The position numbers and the translations under genes were made by a program. 64,000 bases of DNA from Tahibacter aquaticus (GTDB taxonomy: Bacteria > Pseudomonadota > Gammaproteobacteria > Xanthomonadales > Rhodanobacteraceae): the NCBI RefSeq assembly GCF_004363655.1, contig NZ_SNZH01000016.1, positions 1 to 64,000 on the forward strand. Reading direction: 5' to 3'. Position 1 is the stretch's first letter; every line of letters begins with the position of its first letter. The notes under the pieces were generated by a model. The model worked only from the letters and a program-made list of their open reading frames with translations. It was not told the origin of the DNA and searched no databases. This document shows, in pieces, positions 17,355-25,725 of this stretch.

Positions 17355-19154
17355 TTACCTGGCTTCGTAGATCAGGAACTGGCGGTGCCGGCGCGCCAGG
17401 CCGAGCGACTCGGACTCGATCCAGACGTAGTACATGCCCGGCTGCGGCGGGGTGAATTGCAGTTCGTAGCTGCCGTCGGCGCGCGCTGCGAGCGTGCTGC
17501 GGCGCTGCCAGGTGCCCGGCGCGAGCAGGGTGAGGCCGTGTACGTCGCTGCTTTGGCGGCGGTGGCCGTCGGCGCCGTCGAGCAGGGCGAAGCGCAGCCG
17601 GGCAGGCTGGCCTACGCTCAGCGTCCGCGGCGGATCGATGGCATAGATCCGCGGCAGCGGCGGCGCGGCCGGCTTGTTGTCCACATGGGTAAAGGTGAAG
17701 CATGTGGCAAGGCGGGGCGAGTCGGCGAACAGCGCCACGTCGTAGGTGCCGGCCTTGCTCACCGGCATGCGCGTGGCGTAGTCGCCGCGCTGGCCTTCGC
17801 GCAGGCCGTGGTCGACCACCAGCACGGCGCGCGGCTGGCGGCCGTAGGTGCGGAAGCCGCCGGCCGGCGCGGCCATGCCTTCGCGGTAGAGGTAGATCAT
17901 CTTGTCGGCCGGATTGGCCACCAGCACGGCCGGGCCTTCCGGTGCGGCGACGATAGTGTCGGCGCCGAATTCCGGTGCGGCGCCCAGGGCGTTCTGGCCG
18001 GCGGGAAATTCCGCCACGCCCAGGCGCTGGCCGGCACGGCCGATCTGTTCCAGAGAAATCATCTGCACGATTTCGCTGTCGCGCCGGTGCACATAGGCCA
18101 GCAACGGAGTGAAGCTGACCTGGTCGGGGCCGTCGGGAACGTCGGCGTTCTGCACAATGCTGTCGCTGGACGCGTCGAGCACCTGCAGGCGGTTGCGCTG
18201 CGGGTTCGGCAGCAGGGCGAAGCGGCCGTTCGGCGCGAAGCGGATCTGGCTGGCACCGCTTTCCACGCTGACCGTCGCGCGCAGGGCGCGCTGGCGTGGG
18301 TCGAGTACGAATACCTGGCCGGCAGCGGCATCCAGTGCATACACCGCCTTGGCCGCACTGGACCAGGCCAGCCGCTGTGGCTGGCCCGGCAGCTCGACCG
18401 TGCCGAGCAGCTTGCCGTCGTGGGCATCGACGACATGCAGCCGGTCGCCTGCTGCGGCGAGGATGAAATCGCCAGCATCGTCGACCTCGATCGCCGTGAC
18501 CGCGCCCAGGGCCATTCGCTCTACTGCCAGGCTGCGCCGGTCGATGCGGCTGATGCCTGCGTCGTCGGCGACCCAGATGTCGGCCGCGCTCTGTACCAGC
18601 TGGCGTGGGTTGGGGCCGGTTTCCACAGTGCGCACAATGCGCCAGCTGCCGGTATCGGCGATGGCGACCTTGTTCGCCTGCGGCATGGACACGAACAGGC
18701 GTTCGCGCTCAGGCGTGAGCAGCCAGTCGGCGCCGGGTTTTTCCAGGTCGAGCAGGGCCAGCAGCTTGCTGCCGCCGAAGCCGAACAGGGGATCGACCAC
18801 GCTGATGCTGGCCTCGTCGTTCAGGGCCAGCACGAAATAGCTGTTGAGATCGACCTCGGCCCGCTTGAACAGATCGCCGGCCAGATAGCCGGCGATCTGC
18901 TGCTTGCATGGCGCGGGTGTATCGCCGGCATTGCGGCGCAGACCCAGCCAGGCGGCCGGCCGTATGCCGCTGATCGGCCGGCCGCTGGTCGAATCCTTGA
19001 GCTGGAAGCGGAACGCGACCGGATCGCCGGGCTGGGCACCGGGCACGGCGTCGAAGTCGACCGCGATGCCCTGGTCCAGCGCCTGCTGCCGCTGCGACGC
19101 GGCGTGCGCCGTGGGCGCCAGCAGAAGGGCGAGGGCGAGCAGCAGCGTCTTCAC
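17355..19154 (-). CDS. Exported YVTN-type beta-propeller protein with C-terminal Ig-like domain
   Basis: A 599-residue product with a signal peptide (LLLALALLLAPTAHA). The middle (about 110-440) repeats blades of the YVTN/cytochrome-cd1-like propeller kind (RIVRTVETGPNPRQLV, VFVDPRQ-like strands, ASQIRFAPNGRFALLPN). The ends look like separate beta domains: an N-terminal one with AVDFDAVPGAQPGDPVAFRF and a C-terminal one ending YYVWIESESLGLARR, similar to FixH-like or Ig-like modules. Its start overlaps the multicopper oxidase stop by 4 bp (ATGA), implying translational coupling and probably a fixed ratio or physical partnership. No heme or copper motif is visible. A scaffold or accessory role for the oxidase is inference. 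Confidence 0.75.
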   Translation of the reverse strand: MKTLLLALALLLAPTAHAASQRQQALDQGIAVDFDAVPGAQPGDPVAFRFQLKDSTSGRPISGIRPAAWLGLRRNAGDTPAPCKQQIAGYLAGDLFKRAEVDLNSYFVLALNDEASISVVDPLFGFGGSKLLALLDLEKPGADWLLTPERERLFVSMPQANKVAIADTGSWRIVRTVETGPNPRQLVQSAADIWVADDAGISRIDRRSLAVERMALGAVTAIEVDDAGDFILAAAGDRLHVVDAHDGKLLGTVELPGQPQRLAWSSAAKAVYALDAAAGQVFVLDPRQRALRATVSVESGASQIRFAPNGRFALLPNPQRNRLQVLDASSDSIVQNADVPDGPDQVSFTPLLAYVHRRDSEIVQMISLEQIGRAGQRLGVAEFPAGQNALGAAPEFGADTIVAAPEGPAVLVANPADKMIYLYREGMAAPAGGFRTYGRQPRAVLVVDHGLREGQRGDYATRMPVSKAGTYDVALFADSPRLATCFTFTHVDNKPAAPPLPRIYAIDPPRTLSVGQPARLRFALLDGADGHRRQSSDVHGLTLLAPGTWQRRSTLAARADGSYELQFTPPQPGMYYVWIESESLGLARRHRQFLIYEAR

Positions 19155-22100
19155 TGGCGCGGACCGCGCTTGGGCTTGTTCGGAATCGTGCGCAGCAGTG
19201 GTGCCGTGGCCCTGGGCCCAGCCGATTCCAGCGGAAGGGCCTTTGCGCCGTACTGCGCGCCTTGCGCCTGACCCCAGCGCGCAATGCCACCGGCGGGCGA
19301 ACGCACGTCGAATTCGGCCGGTACGCGGCGCGCGCCGCTGAGTGTCCAGCGGCCATTCACCACGGCGGCCTTGCCGAAGGTGCCCAGGGAAACCTCGCGC
19401 ACCGTGCTGCCGGCTTCGCAGACGCGGCGGCCGGCGGCATCGTGTACCTCGACCGGGCAGGGTGTGACAAATCCACGAATGGTTTTATTGCCATTAGGCA
19501 GAGTGCTGACGCTGTCGATGCCGACCGTATCGGGCAGGGCTGCGCCGCCGGGCTGCGGTGTCCACGGCGCGACGCGGAACAGGCCCCAGGCGCCGGCCTG
19601 GAACATGTTCGCCGTCCAGCCGCGGTAGAGATAGTCGCCACCGACGCGATAGCGCCCGCCTGCGGGCGTGGTGCCCGGTGTGTCGTCGAGCACCACGTCG
19701 TAGGCGCTGGCGGCACCGTAGCCGGTCAAGGTGCTGGCGCTTTGCGACTTGGGGTTGTAGCCGATGCGGGTGGAGTTGCTGTTGTAGGGCTCTTCCTGCC
19801 AGACATGGCCGGTAAGTTCCCAGGCGATCTGGTTGTCGCCGTCGCCGCCGGGCATCAGCAGGCGGAAGCGCGCCGGCATGCCGGCCGGGGCGCGCAGTAT
19901 CGGCGTCTGCGGTTCGGCGCCGACCAGTACGTTGGCGGTGGTCGCGGTCTGGTCGACCAGCGACATGGGCAGCAGGGAAACATTCGTCACGTCGGCCTGG
20001 CTGAGATTGCGCCAGTCCTGCGGTGCGTCGCTGCCCATGGCGCTGTCGAGCAGGCTGCCGAAGCGCAGCCAGGCCGGTTCCGAGCGGTAGTTGAAGCCAG
20101 CCAGCGGATTGCCGGTTTCCCACCAGGAATGGCCGTTGGTCTGCATGTTGGCGTCGTTCTGGTACAGCAGCACGAATTCGCGGAATACCGTGTCGCCGGA
20201 CCAGACCGTGGCCTGCGCCTGCGAGGTCGGGTCGGCCTGCCAGCGCGAACCGGCCGGCTCCACCACCAGTGCACCGAACAGGCCGTGGTAGACCTGCATC
20301 AGCGGATCGGACGGCAGCAGGTTGACGGCGCCGAATTCCACCGGCGTCTGCTGGCCGTTGTCGATGTGGCCGGCATACCACCAGTAGTCGGTCTTGCCGC
20401 CGGGCGCGGCGGTCTGTACGGCATTGGCGCCGACGCTGGCGCCGTCGCTGCTGCGAAGGTCGTAGCTGAGCAGCTGCGCATGCAGGCCGACCTGGGGCGA
20501 TGGTGCTATTTGTACAAAGTTGTACGGCGCCGCATAGGTAAGGCCGAAGCGCGAGGCGGCTTCGTAGGCGGAGAACACCGGCTCGTCGCCGCGGAAGGTA
20601 TTGACCAGGGTGACATGGATCCAGTCGCCGGCATTGGCGCGCAGGACCAGCGGTTCCACCGTTTCCTGCGGCTGGTAGGGCTGGCCCTTGGGCACGCTGA
20701 CGTAGACCAGGCCGAGCGGATCCTGCAGCGGGTTGCCGGTGTCGCTTTCGCCGTTGCCGAGATTGGCGCCGCGGCGGTTGTAGACCAGGGCGGCGTCGTT
20801 GCGGCCGAGGGCGCGCTGCACCGTCATCGCATGCACTTCGTATTCGCGGATGCAGGGCTTGCCGTTGGAGCAGTCGGTCGTCATGCCGGGCGGCGGGCCG
20901 TAGGCGTCGGCCGTTTTAGTTGCCGCATCGGCGTACAGCGGCTTGAGGAAGGGCTGGCGATCGGCCGTGTTCCAGGCGCGCAGCAGGCCCCAGGCGCCGT
21001 TGGTCAGGCCTTCGTAGGAGGCATCCGGGTTGTACAGATAGTCGACCGGCGCTTTTGCATTCAGCCGCGGCAGGTCAAACAGCAGCTCGTAGTGCTCGGA
21101 CAGGATGATGAACTGGGTGCTGCGGTAGCCCGAGTCGGGCTCGAACGGTTCGGCCAGCCAGCGCACGCCATGCATGGTGAAATCGTGCATGGAAGTGTGC
21201 GCGCCGGCGAGCAGGCGGATCTGCACCTTGTCGCCTTCGTAGGCGTGCAGCAGCGGCGTATACGGATCGGCCGGGTTCATGCCGGCGGAAATCGGGTCGC
21301 GCGGAAAGGTGAAGCAGCCGGCGCCGCTGCACATCGGGTTGATCTGTGCGCCCGGCGTGGGCTGGCGCGAGAAGGCCGGATCCTGCCGCGGGATGGAACG
21401 GTAGGCGGCGGACAGGTCGGCTGCATCGGGCGCGGCAGCCGGATCGGTCACCAATGGCTTGAACACGCGCAGCGGCAGTGGCTCGCCGCGGTAGTTCATC
21501 GAGATCATGCCGGCGCCGAAGTCGGTCACCATCAGCGGCTGCGGCGGCCAGGGCGCGGCGCCGGGCAGGTTGGGAATCAGCGACTGCGGATTCTGCGCCA
21601 CCGGCTGCGGCGGGCAGTTCAGGCAGTTGAGTACATGGGCCGGATCGGCCCAGCCGTAGTAGCTCTGGTTCGGCGCGAGCGGAATGCAGTTGAAATCCGG
21701 TGGGCTTTGTTCAACGACCCTGCCGTCGGGATCGGTGTAGCGGTAGCAGTCGGGCCGGTGCCTGCTGCCCTGGGTATAGGCGTGCTGGGTGTCGCCCCAT
21801 TCCAGGGCGAACTCGCGATAGTTGTCGGCCTGGCTGGCCGCAGATTTGAACAGGATGTTCGCGGCGTAGCTGGTCGGGCCGCCGTCGTCGCGCCGGCCGA
21901 ATTCGGTCTTGCCGTCGAGGGAGGTCCAGGTCGAGCCGGCCGGTTCGATCAGCAGGCCGCCGTACAGGCCGATCATCTGGTGCGTGGACGGACCGAAATG
22001 ATCATGGGTGAACACGGTCATGTAGGTGCGGTCTTTTTCATTGACCGGATTGGGCTGCTGCATCAGCGGGTCCAGCCACCAGCGCTGTACCGTGGCCTGG

Positions 22101-24775
22101 GCGCCGACCCAGGCCTGGCTTTCGGCGCCGGGGCCGTTGCCCAGTTCGGCGATGGCCTTGGGATGCAGCTTGCGCTGCTTGCGCTGGGCCGGATCCCACA
22201 GCCCGCCGCTGCGGTTGATGCCTTCGATGCGTTCGCGCACTTCTTCCGGGCTGAAGGTGCCGTCTTCGTAGTTGAAGCCGTTGGCCGCGCCGTCGGAGGC
22301 CATCACGTCGAACTTCACCAGGTGGATATGCTGGCCGAGGATGTCGGTCGGCGTGCGCACTTCGAAGTCGTCGAGCTCGAAATACGCCGGCACTAGGTTG
22401 GTATGCCAGTACTCGATCACGTCGTTGTTGTGGGCGCGGAAGAACAGCGGCTCGGGCGGGCGGCGGCCTTCGACGTAGTCTTTCACGTCGCCCCAGAGCG
22501 ACATGATGCGCTGCTGCGGGTAGTGCCAGCCGGCTTTGTTGAATACGGCATCTAATTGCAGGTTTGCACCTTTATACCGGCGCAGTTCGTTGCCGACCGG
22601 CTTGCCGTCGACCACGGCCGGGTCGGAGAACGGTGCGCCGGGTTGCGGTCCGCGTGGCAGGCCGTTGACCTTGAACGGCGCGGGCCTGGCCTCGGGCGTG
22701 ACGCTGGCATGCTGCGGCTGGGAGAAATAGGCGATGGCGCGCTTTTCCAGCGCCGTGCCGTCTTCGGGCAGCTCGTAGGCCTTGATCGTGTGCAGATCCT
22801 TGGACCAGTCCAGCGCGGTGTGCTGTTCGTTGGCGATGGTGGCGTCGGTAATCAGGTGGCGCGGCAGGCCGCCGTCGAGTTTTTCGCCGGTCTTGGCATC
22901 GGTGGCGAAATCCAGTGGCGGGTGCGGCGGCCGGTGTCCGGCCACGCCGGGCACGAAGAACGGAAAGCCCGGATGGCCGCTGCCTTCCACCTTGGCCTGG
23001 CCGTCGACGATATGCACCCTGGCCGGCAGCGGCGCCATGGCGTACTGCGGCAGTGGCACGATGGCGGGAATCGGTGTGCCGCGCTGGATTTCGCCGTCGG
23101 GCAGGGCGCGCGCGTCGGCCAGCGGCCGGCCGCCGGCATCCAGTGCCGTGCCGGCTTCGAACACGTCGTGGACGCGGTACAGCGCCCACATGCCGGCGGC
23201 AAAATGCGGGTAGAAATGGCAGTGGAAAATCGAGTCGCCGGTGGTCAGGTTGCGATTGCCGCTGCCGCCGAATACCAGTTCCGCGCTGAACGAGGAACCC
23301 GGGCCTATGGCCTGGGAATCGAGGTAGTTGCTCTGGCTGCTCTCGGGCGAGCGCAGCCACTGGTGGGCGTGGTGGTGGTGTACATGGTGTACCGCGGCGC
23401 CGGCATGCAGTACGCGGAAGCGCACATGGTCGCCGAGATAGGCGTGGTAGACGTTGGACGGGTCATCCGGATAGAACGCCTTGGTCGCCTTGCGCCCGGT
23501 CTGCGGCTGGCAGGGCTTGGCCGGCTCGAAGGTGAGCGGGTCGGCGTTGAACTTGACGGTGAGGTCTTGCAGTTCGGCCGTGGTGCAGGGCGCGTTGGCT
23601 GGTACGTCGACGACCAGGGCGGGATCGCCGATGGCCCAGGAACTGAGGAAAAATTCCTCGAATTTGCATTCGGGACAATCCTGCGCCGGGCCGACGCCGA
23701 TGCGGTTGGCCAGCACCTGCGGCGCGATGCCGCCGATGCCGTAGTTGATGGCGAAGGTGTCCGCACCGGCGTCTTCCCGCGGTACCTGGCTGTTCTTCGC
23801 CGACATGAAATACGGGAAGGCCTGCACCACGTCCTGCGACTCGTGATAGATCACGGTCACCTCGCGGAACGGCAGGTTGCGTTCGGGCAGCATGGGATTG
23901 TCGCTGGCGGCGATGCTCAGCGGGCCGCGGCCGGGACCGGTGATCAGCGCAGTCAGGTCGGTGTGGACGATCTGGTTGTTGCTGTCGAGCATGCGCAGTA
24001 TCGGCAGGCCGGCCTGGGCGTGGCCGGGCGGGAACACCGCGTCGTAGTCGATCTGCGGATGACCCGTCGGCAGGCTGCCCTTGCTGGCCAGGCGCAGGTC
24101 GGCTTCGGATACCTGGCTGCGATACCACTCGCTGCCGGGCGGCTGTACGTGGACTGCGCCGAACAGGCCGGTGGACAACTGCATTTCGTTGAAATTGTTG
24201 TACTGCCCGGCGGTGCTGTAGAGCAGGTTGGTGCCTTCTTCCTGGGCATAGAGGCGATAGACGATGCTGGCGCCGGGTTCGACCAGGCCGGAAAGCTGGC
24301 CGTTGCCGATCTGCGGATTCTGTCCGGCCCAGGTGCCGTCGCTGGCGATGCTGTCGATCGGCTGCAGCCCGGCCACGTGTATCGAGGCGGTGCGCGTCAC
24401 CGGCTGCATCACGTCCGCCGGCGCCGGTGCAAGCAGGTTGGTGAACCGGATTTCCAGACAGCTGCCGGCATTCACCCGCAGCACCAGCGGGCGCGGGCGC
24501 TTGTCGGGCCGCAGCATCACCTGGCCGGGCTTGAGGTCCTTGCTGGTCTCGTCGCTGGAGACGACATCGGTGCGCAGGGCATAGATCTCGCCGTCGGTAC
24601 GTGTCGTGCCCAGGCGGTTGACCTGGAAAGCGTGGTCCAGCGCGACGACGTCGGCTCGCACGGTGCTGTCGCAATGGCCTTTTGCCGGGGTATCCGCCGC
24701 CTGCGCCGGGGAAAACAGTGCGCACACAAACAGGGCTGTGCCGGCGTACGACCACGGCCGCAAAGATAAGCGCAT
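19151..24775 (-). CDS. Giant exported multicopper oxidase, MnxG/MofA-like (putative Mn(II) oxidase)
   Basis: A 1874-residue product with signal peptide (LFVCALFSPAQA). Many cupredoxin domains are implied by recurring strands such as GAVHVQPPGSEW, GGLLIEPAGSTW, GALVVEPAGSRW and GAWGLFRV. Copper motifs: a His cluster HHVHHHHAHQW (463-473), the full type-1/type-3 motif HCHFYPHFAAGM (518-529, Cys519, axial Met529), HIH (816-818), THDHFGPSTH (923-932) and HTSMHDFTMH (1193-1202). The C/D-type motifs thus precede the A/B-type motifs, the reverse of laccase or CueO. Length, order and the GQHIHLVKFD and THDHFGPSTHQ wording recall MnxG/MofA manganese oxidases. Expected in the periplasm or outside. Oxidase fold: strong. 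Mn(II) as substrate: inference. Confidence 0.85.
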   Translation of the reverse strand: MRLSLRPWSYAGTALFVCALFSPAQAADTPAKGHCDSTVRADVVALDHAFQVNRLGTTRTDGEIYALRTDVVSSDETSKDLKPGQVMLRPDKRPRPLVLRVNAGSCLEIRFTNLLAPAPADVMQPVTRTASIHVAGLQPIDSIASDGTWAGQNPQIGNGQLSGLVEPGASIVYRLYAQEEGTNLLYSTAGQYNNFNEMQLSTGLFGAVHVQPPGSEWYRSQVSEADLRLASKGSLPTGHPQIDYDAVFPPGHAQAGLPILRMLDSNNQIVHTDLTALITGPGRGPLSIAASDNPMLPERNLPFREVTVIYHESQDVVQAFPYFMSAKNSQVPREDAGADTFAINYGIGGIAPQVLANRIGVGPAQDCPECKFEEFFLSSWAIGDPALVVDVPANAPCTTAELQDLTVKFNADPLTFEPAKPCQPQTGRKATKAFYPDDPSNVYHAYLGDHVRFRVLHAGAAVHHVHHHHAHQWLRSPESSQSNYLDSQAIGPGSSFSAELVFGGSGNRNLTTGDSIFHCHFYPHFAAGMWALYRVHDVFEAGTALDAGGRPLADARALPDGEIQRGTPIPAIVPLPQYAMAPLPARVHIVDGQAKVEGSGHPGFPFFVPGVAGHRPPHPPLDFATDAKTGEKLDGGLPRHLITDATIANEQHTALDWSKDLHTIKAYELPEDGTALEKRAIAYFSQPQHASVTPEARPAPFKVNGLPRGPQPGAPFSDPAVVDGKPVGNELRRYKGANLQLDAVFNKAGWHYPQQRIMSLWGDVKDYVEGRRPPEPLFFRAHNNDVIEYWHTNLVPAYFELDDFEVRTPTDILGQHIHLVKFDVMASDGAANGFNYEDGTFSPEEVRERIEGINRSGGLWDPAQRKQRKLHPKAIAELGNGPGAESQAWVGAQATVQRWWLDPLMQQPNPVNEKDRTYMTVFTHDHFGPSTHQMIGLYGGLLIEPAGSTWTSLDGKTEFGRRDDGGPTSYAANILFKSAASQADNYREFALEWGDTQHAYTQGSRHRPDCYRYTDPDGRVVEQSPPDFNCIPLAPNQSYYGWADPAHVLNCLNCPPQPVAQNPQSLIPNLPGAAPWPPQPLMVTDFGAGMISMNYRGEPLPLRVFKPLVTDPAAAPDAADLSAAYRSIPRQDPAFSRQPTPGAQINPMCSGAGCFTFPRDPISAGMNPADPYTPLLHAYEGDKVQIRLLAGAHTSMHDFTMHGVRWLAEPFEPDSGYRSTQFIILSEHYELLFDLPRLNAKAPVDYLYNPDASYEGLTNGAWGLLRAWNTADRQPFLKPLYADAATKTADAYGPPPGMTTDCSNGKPCIREYEVHAMTVQRALGRNDAALVYNRRGANLGNGESDTGNPLQDPLGLVYVSVPKGQPYQPQETVEPLVLRANAGDWIHVTLVNTFRGDEPVFSAYEAASRFGLTYAAPYNFVQIAPSPQVGLHAQLLSYDLRSSDGASVGANAVQTAAPGGKTDYWWYAGHIDNGQQTPVEFGAVNLLPSDPLMQVYHGLFGALVVEPAGSRWQADPTSQAQATVWSGDTVFREFVLLYQNDANMQTNGHSWWETGNPLAGFNYRSEPAWLRFGSLLDSAMGSDAPQDWRNLSQADVTNVSLLPMSLVDQTATTANVLVGAEPQTPILRAPAGMPARFRLLMPGGDGDNQIAWELTGHVWQEEPYNSNSTRIGYNPKSQSASTLTGYGAASAYDVVLDDTPGTTPAGGRYRVGGDYLYRGWTANMFQAGAWGLFRVAPWTPQPGGAALPDTVGIDSVSTLPNGNKTIRGFVTPCPVEVHDAAGRRVCEAGSTVREVSLGTFGKAAVVNGRWTLSGARRVPAEFDVRSPAGGIARWGQAQGAQYGAKALPLESAGPRATAPLLRTIPNKPKRGPRQ

Positions 24776-25104
24776 GATTCACCTCGCGATTGGCGAATGC
24801 TGATGGCGGGTAGTAATAGATTTATAGAAAATTTGCATGCTGCACAATACTGGGCGCGCACCCCAAGTGAAGCGCCGGTGTTGCTCTTGGTGCAGGCGCA
24901 AAACGATGGCGGGAACTATCACGCGGATGGCGTAATTCCCTTGCCCCTGGCGCGACGCCGCCTGCTGCCGGCGATGCAGGAGAAAAATGCCGAAAAAAAC
25001 TTGTGCGACGATTGCACAGTGTCGCGGCAACCAGCTACTGTCGCGCCGGAGCGGCGCCGGGTTGCCGGCTGCGGATGTACTGCACAGAGCCACTGCGGAG
25101 AGCG
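24776..25104. promoter_or_regulatory. Divergent control region of the multicopper oxidase system
   Basis: This 329-bp segment separates the leftward oxidase cluster from the rightward SCO/cytochrome pair, so it probably carries both promoters. The part next to the oxidase is A+T rich; on the minus strand TTGTGC (24847-24842) and TATAAA (24826-24821) are 15 bp apart, a weak promoter candidate. Short open frames here have no ribosome-binding site and no recognisable product, and I do not count them as genes. No clear operator palindrome was found. Confidence 0.4.
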
Positions 25105-25725
25105 ATGACGATGCCCAGCGCCCGACTGTCGGCGGCATTCCTGTTCCTGGCCGCGGCGACGGTCGCTGCCCGCGCGGCCGGCCACGATCACGCGGCGCAT
25201 GCGCCGCCGGCGCCGGTAGTCCAGGGCGAAGTCGCCGCCGGGCGCATTGCCGATGTGCCGGTGCAGGACCAGTCCGGCCAGGCGCTGCGTTTCCATCGCG
25301 ACCTGGTGCAAGGGCGGTTCGTCGCGATCAATTTCATCTTTACCCGCTGCACGACGATCTGCCCGCTGCTGGGTACGCGTTTTGCGCAGGTGCAGAAAAT
25401 GCTCGGCGACGATGCGGCACGTGTCAGCCTGCTGTCGGTCAGCATCGATCCGCTCAATGACACGCCGCAACAGCTGGCGCGCTGGAGCGCAGCGCTCGGC
25501 GCCAGGCCGGGCTGGACCCTGGTTACCGGTGCCCGCGCCGACATAGACACGCTGGCGCGTTCGCTCGGCGCCTCGGCCGCCGACCCGGCGGCGCATGCGC
25601 CCATCGTGCTGCTGCTGGACGAGCGCGCATCGCCACGGCCCTGGCGCCGTCTGGACGGCCTGGCCGATGCGGCGACCCTGGTCGGGGCGATACGCGAAGC
25701 GCTGGCGAGTAGCGCGGGCGAATGA
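25105..25725 (+). CDS. SCO1/SenC family copper chaperone
   Basis: A 206-residue protein starting at the ATG at 25105, which follows GCGGAG and begins a signal peptide (SARLSAAFLFLAAATVAARA); the frame is open upstream but lacks export features there. A short His-containing stretch (GHDHAAHAP) follows the signal and may bind metal. The thioredoxin-like domain has the SCO copper motif CTTICP (Cys82, Cys86), an SIDPLNDTP loop and a distal His in AAHAPIVLL. It is divergent from the multicopper oxidase and overlaps the next gene by 4 bp. With the SCO gene at 10220 it makes two copper chaperones bracketing one oxidase cluster. Confidence 0.86.
   Translation: MTMPSARLSAAFLFLAAATVAARAAGHDHAAHAPPAPVVQGEVAAGRIADVPVQDQSGQALRFHRDLVQGRFVAINFIFTRCTTICPLLGTRFAQVQKMLGDDAARVSLLSVSIDPLNDTPQQLARWSAALGARPGWTLVTGARADIDTLARSLGASAADPAAHAPIVLLLDERASPRPWRRLDGLADAATLVGAIREALASSAGE

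Noticed and set aside
19262..24769. Long open frames on the plus strand opposite the giant oxidase (about 1044 and 737 codons)
   Set aside because: They mirror the codon positions of the oxidase gene, lack ribosome-binding sites and give Gly/Ala/Arg-rich products without family motifs; typical antisense frames in high-GC DNA.
24797..25108. Small frame in the divergent control region
   Set aside because: No ribosome-binding site, no motif, overlaps the SCO start and probable promoters.
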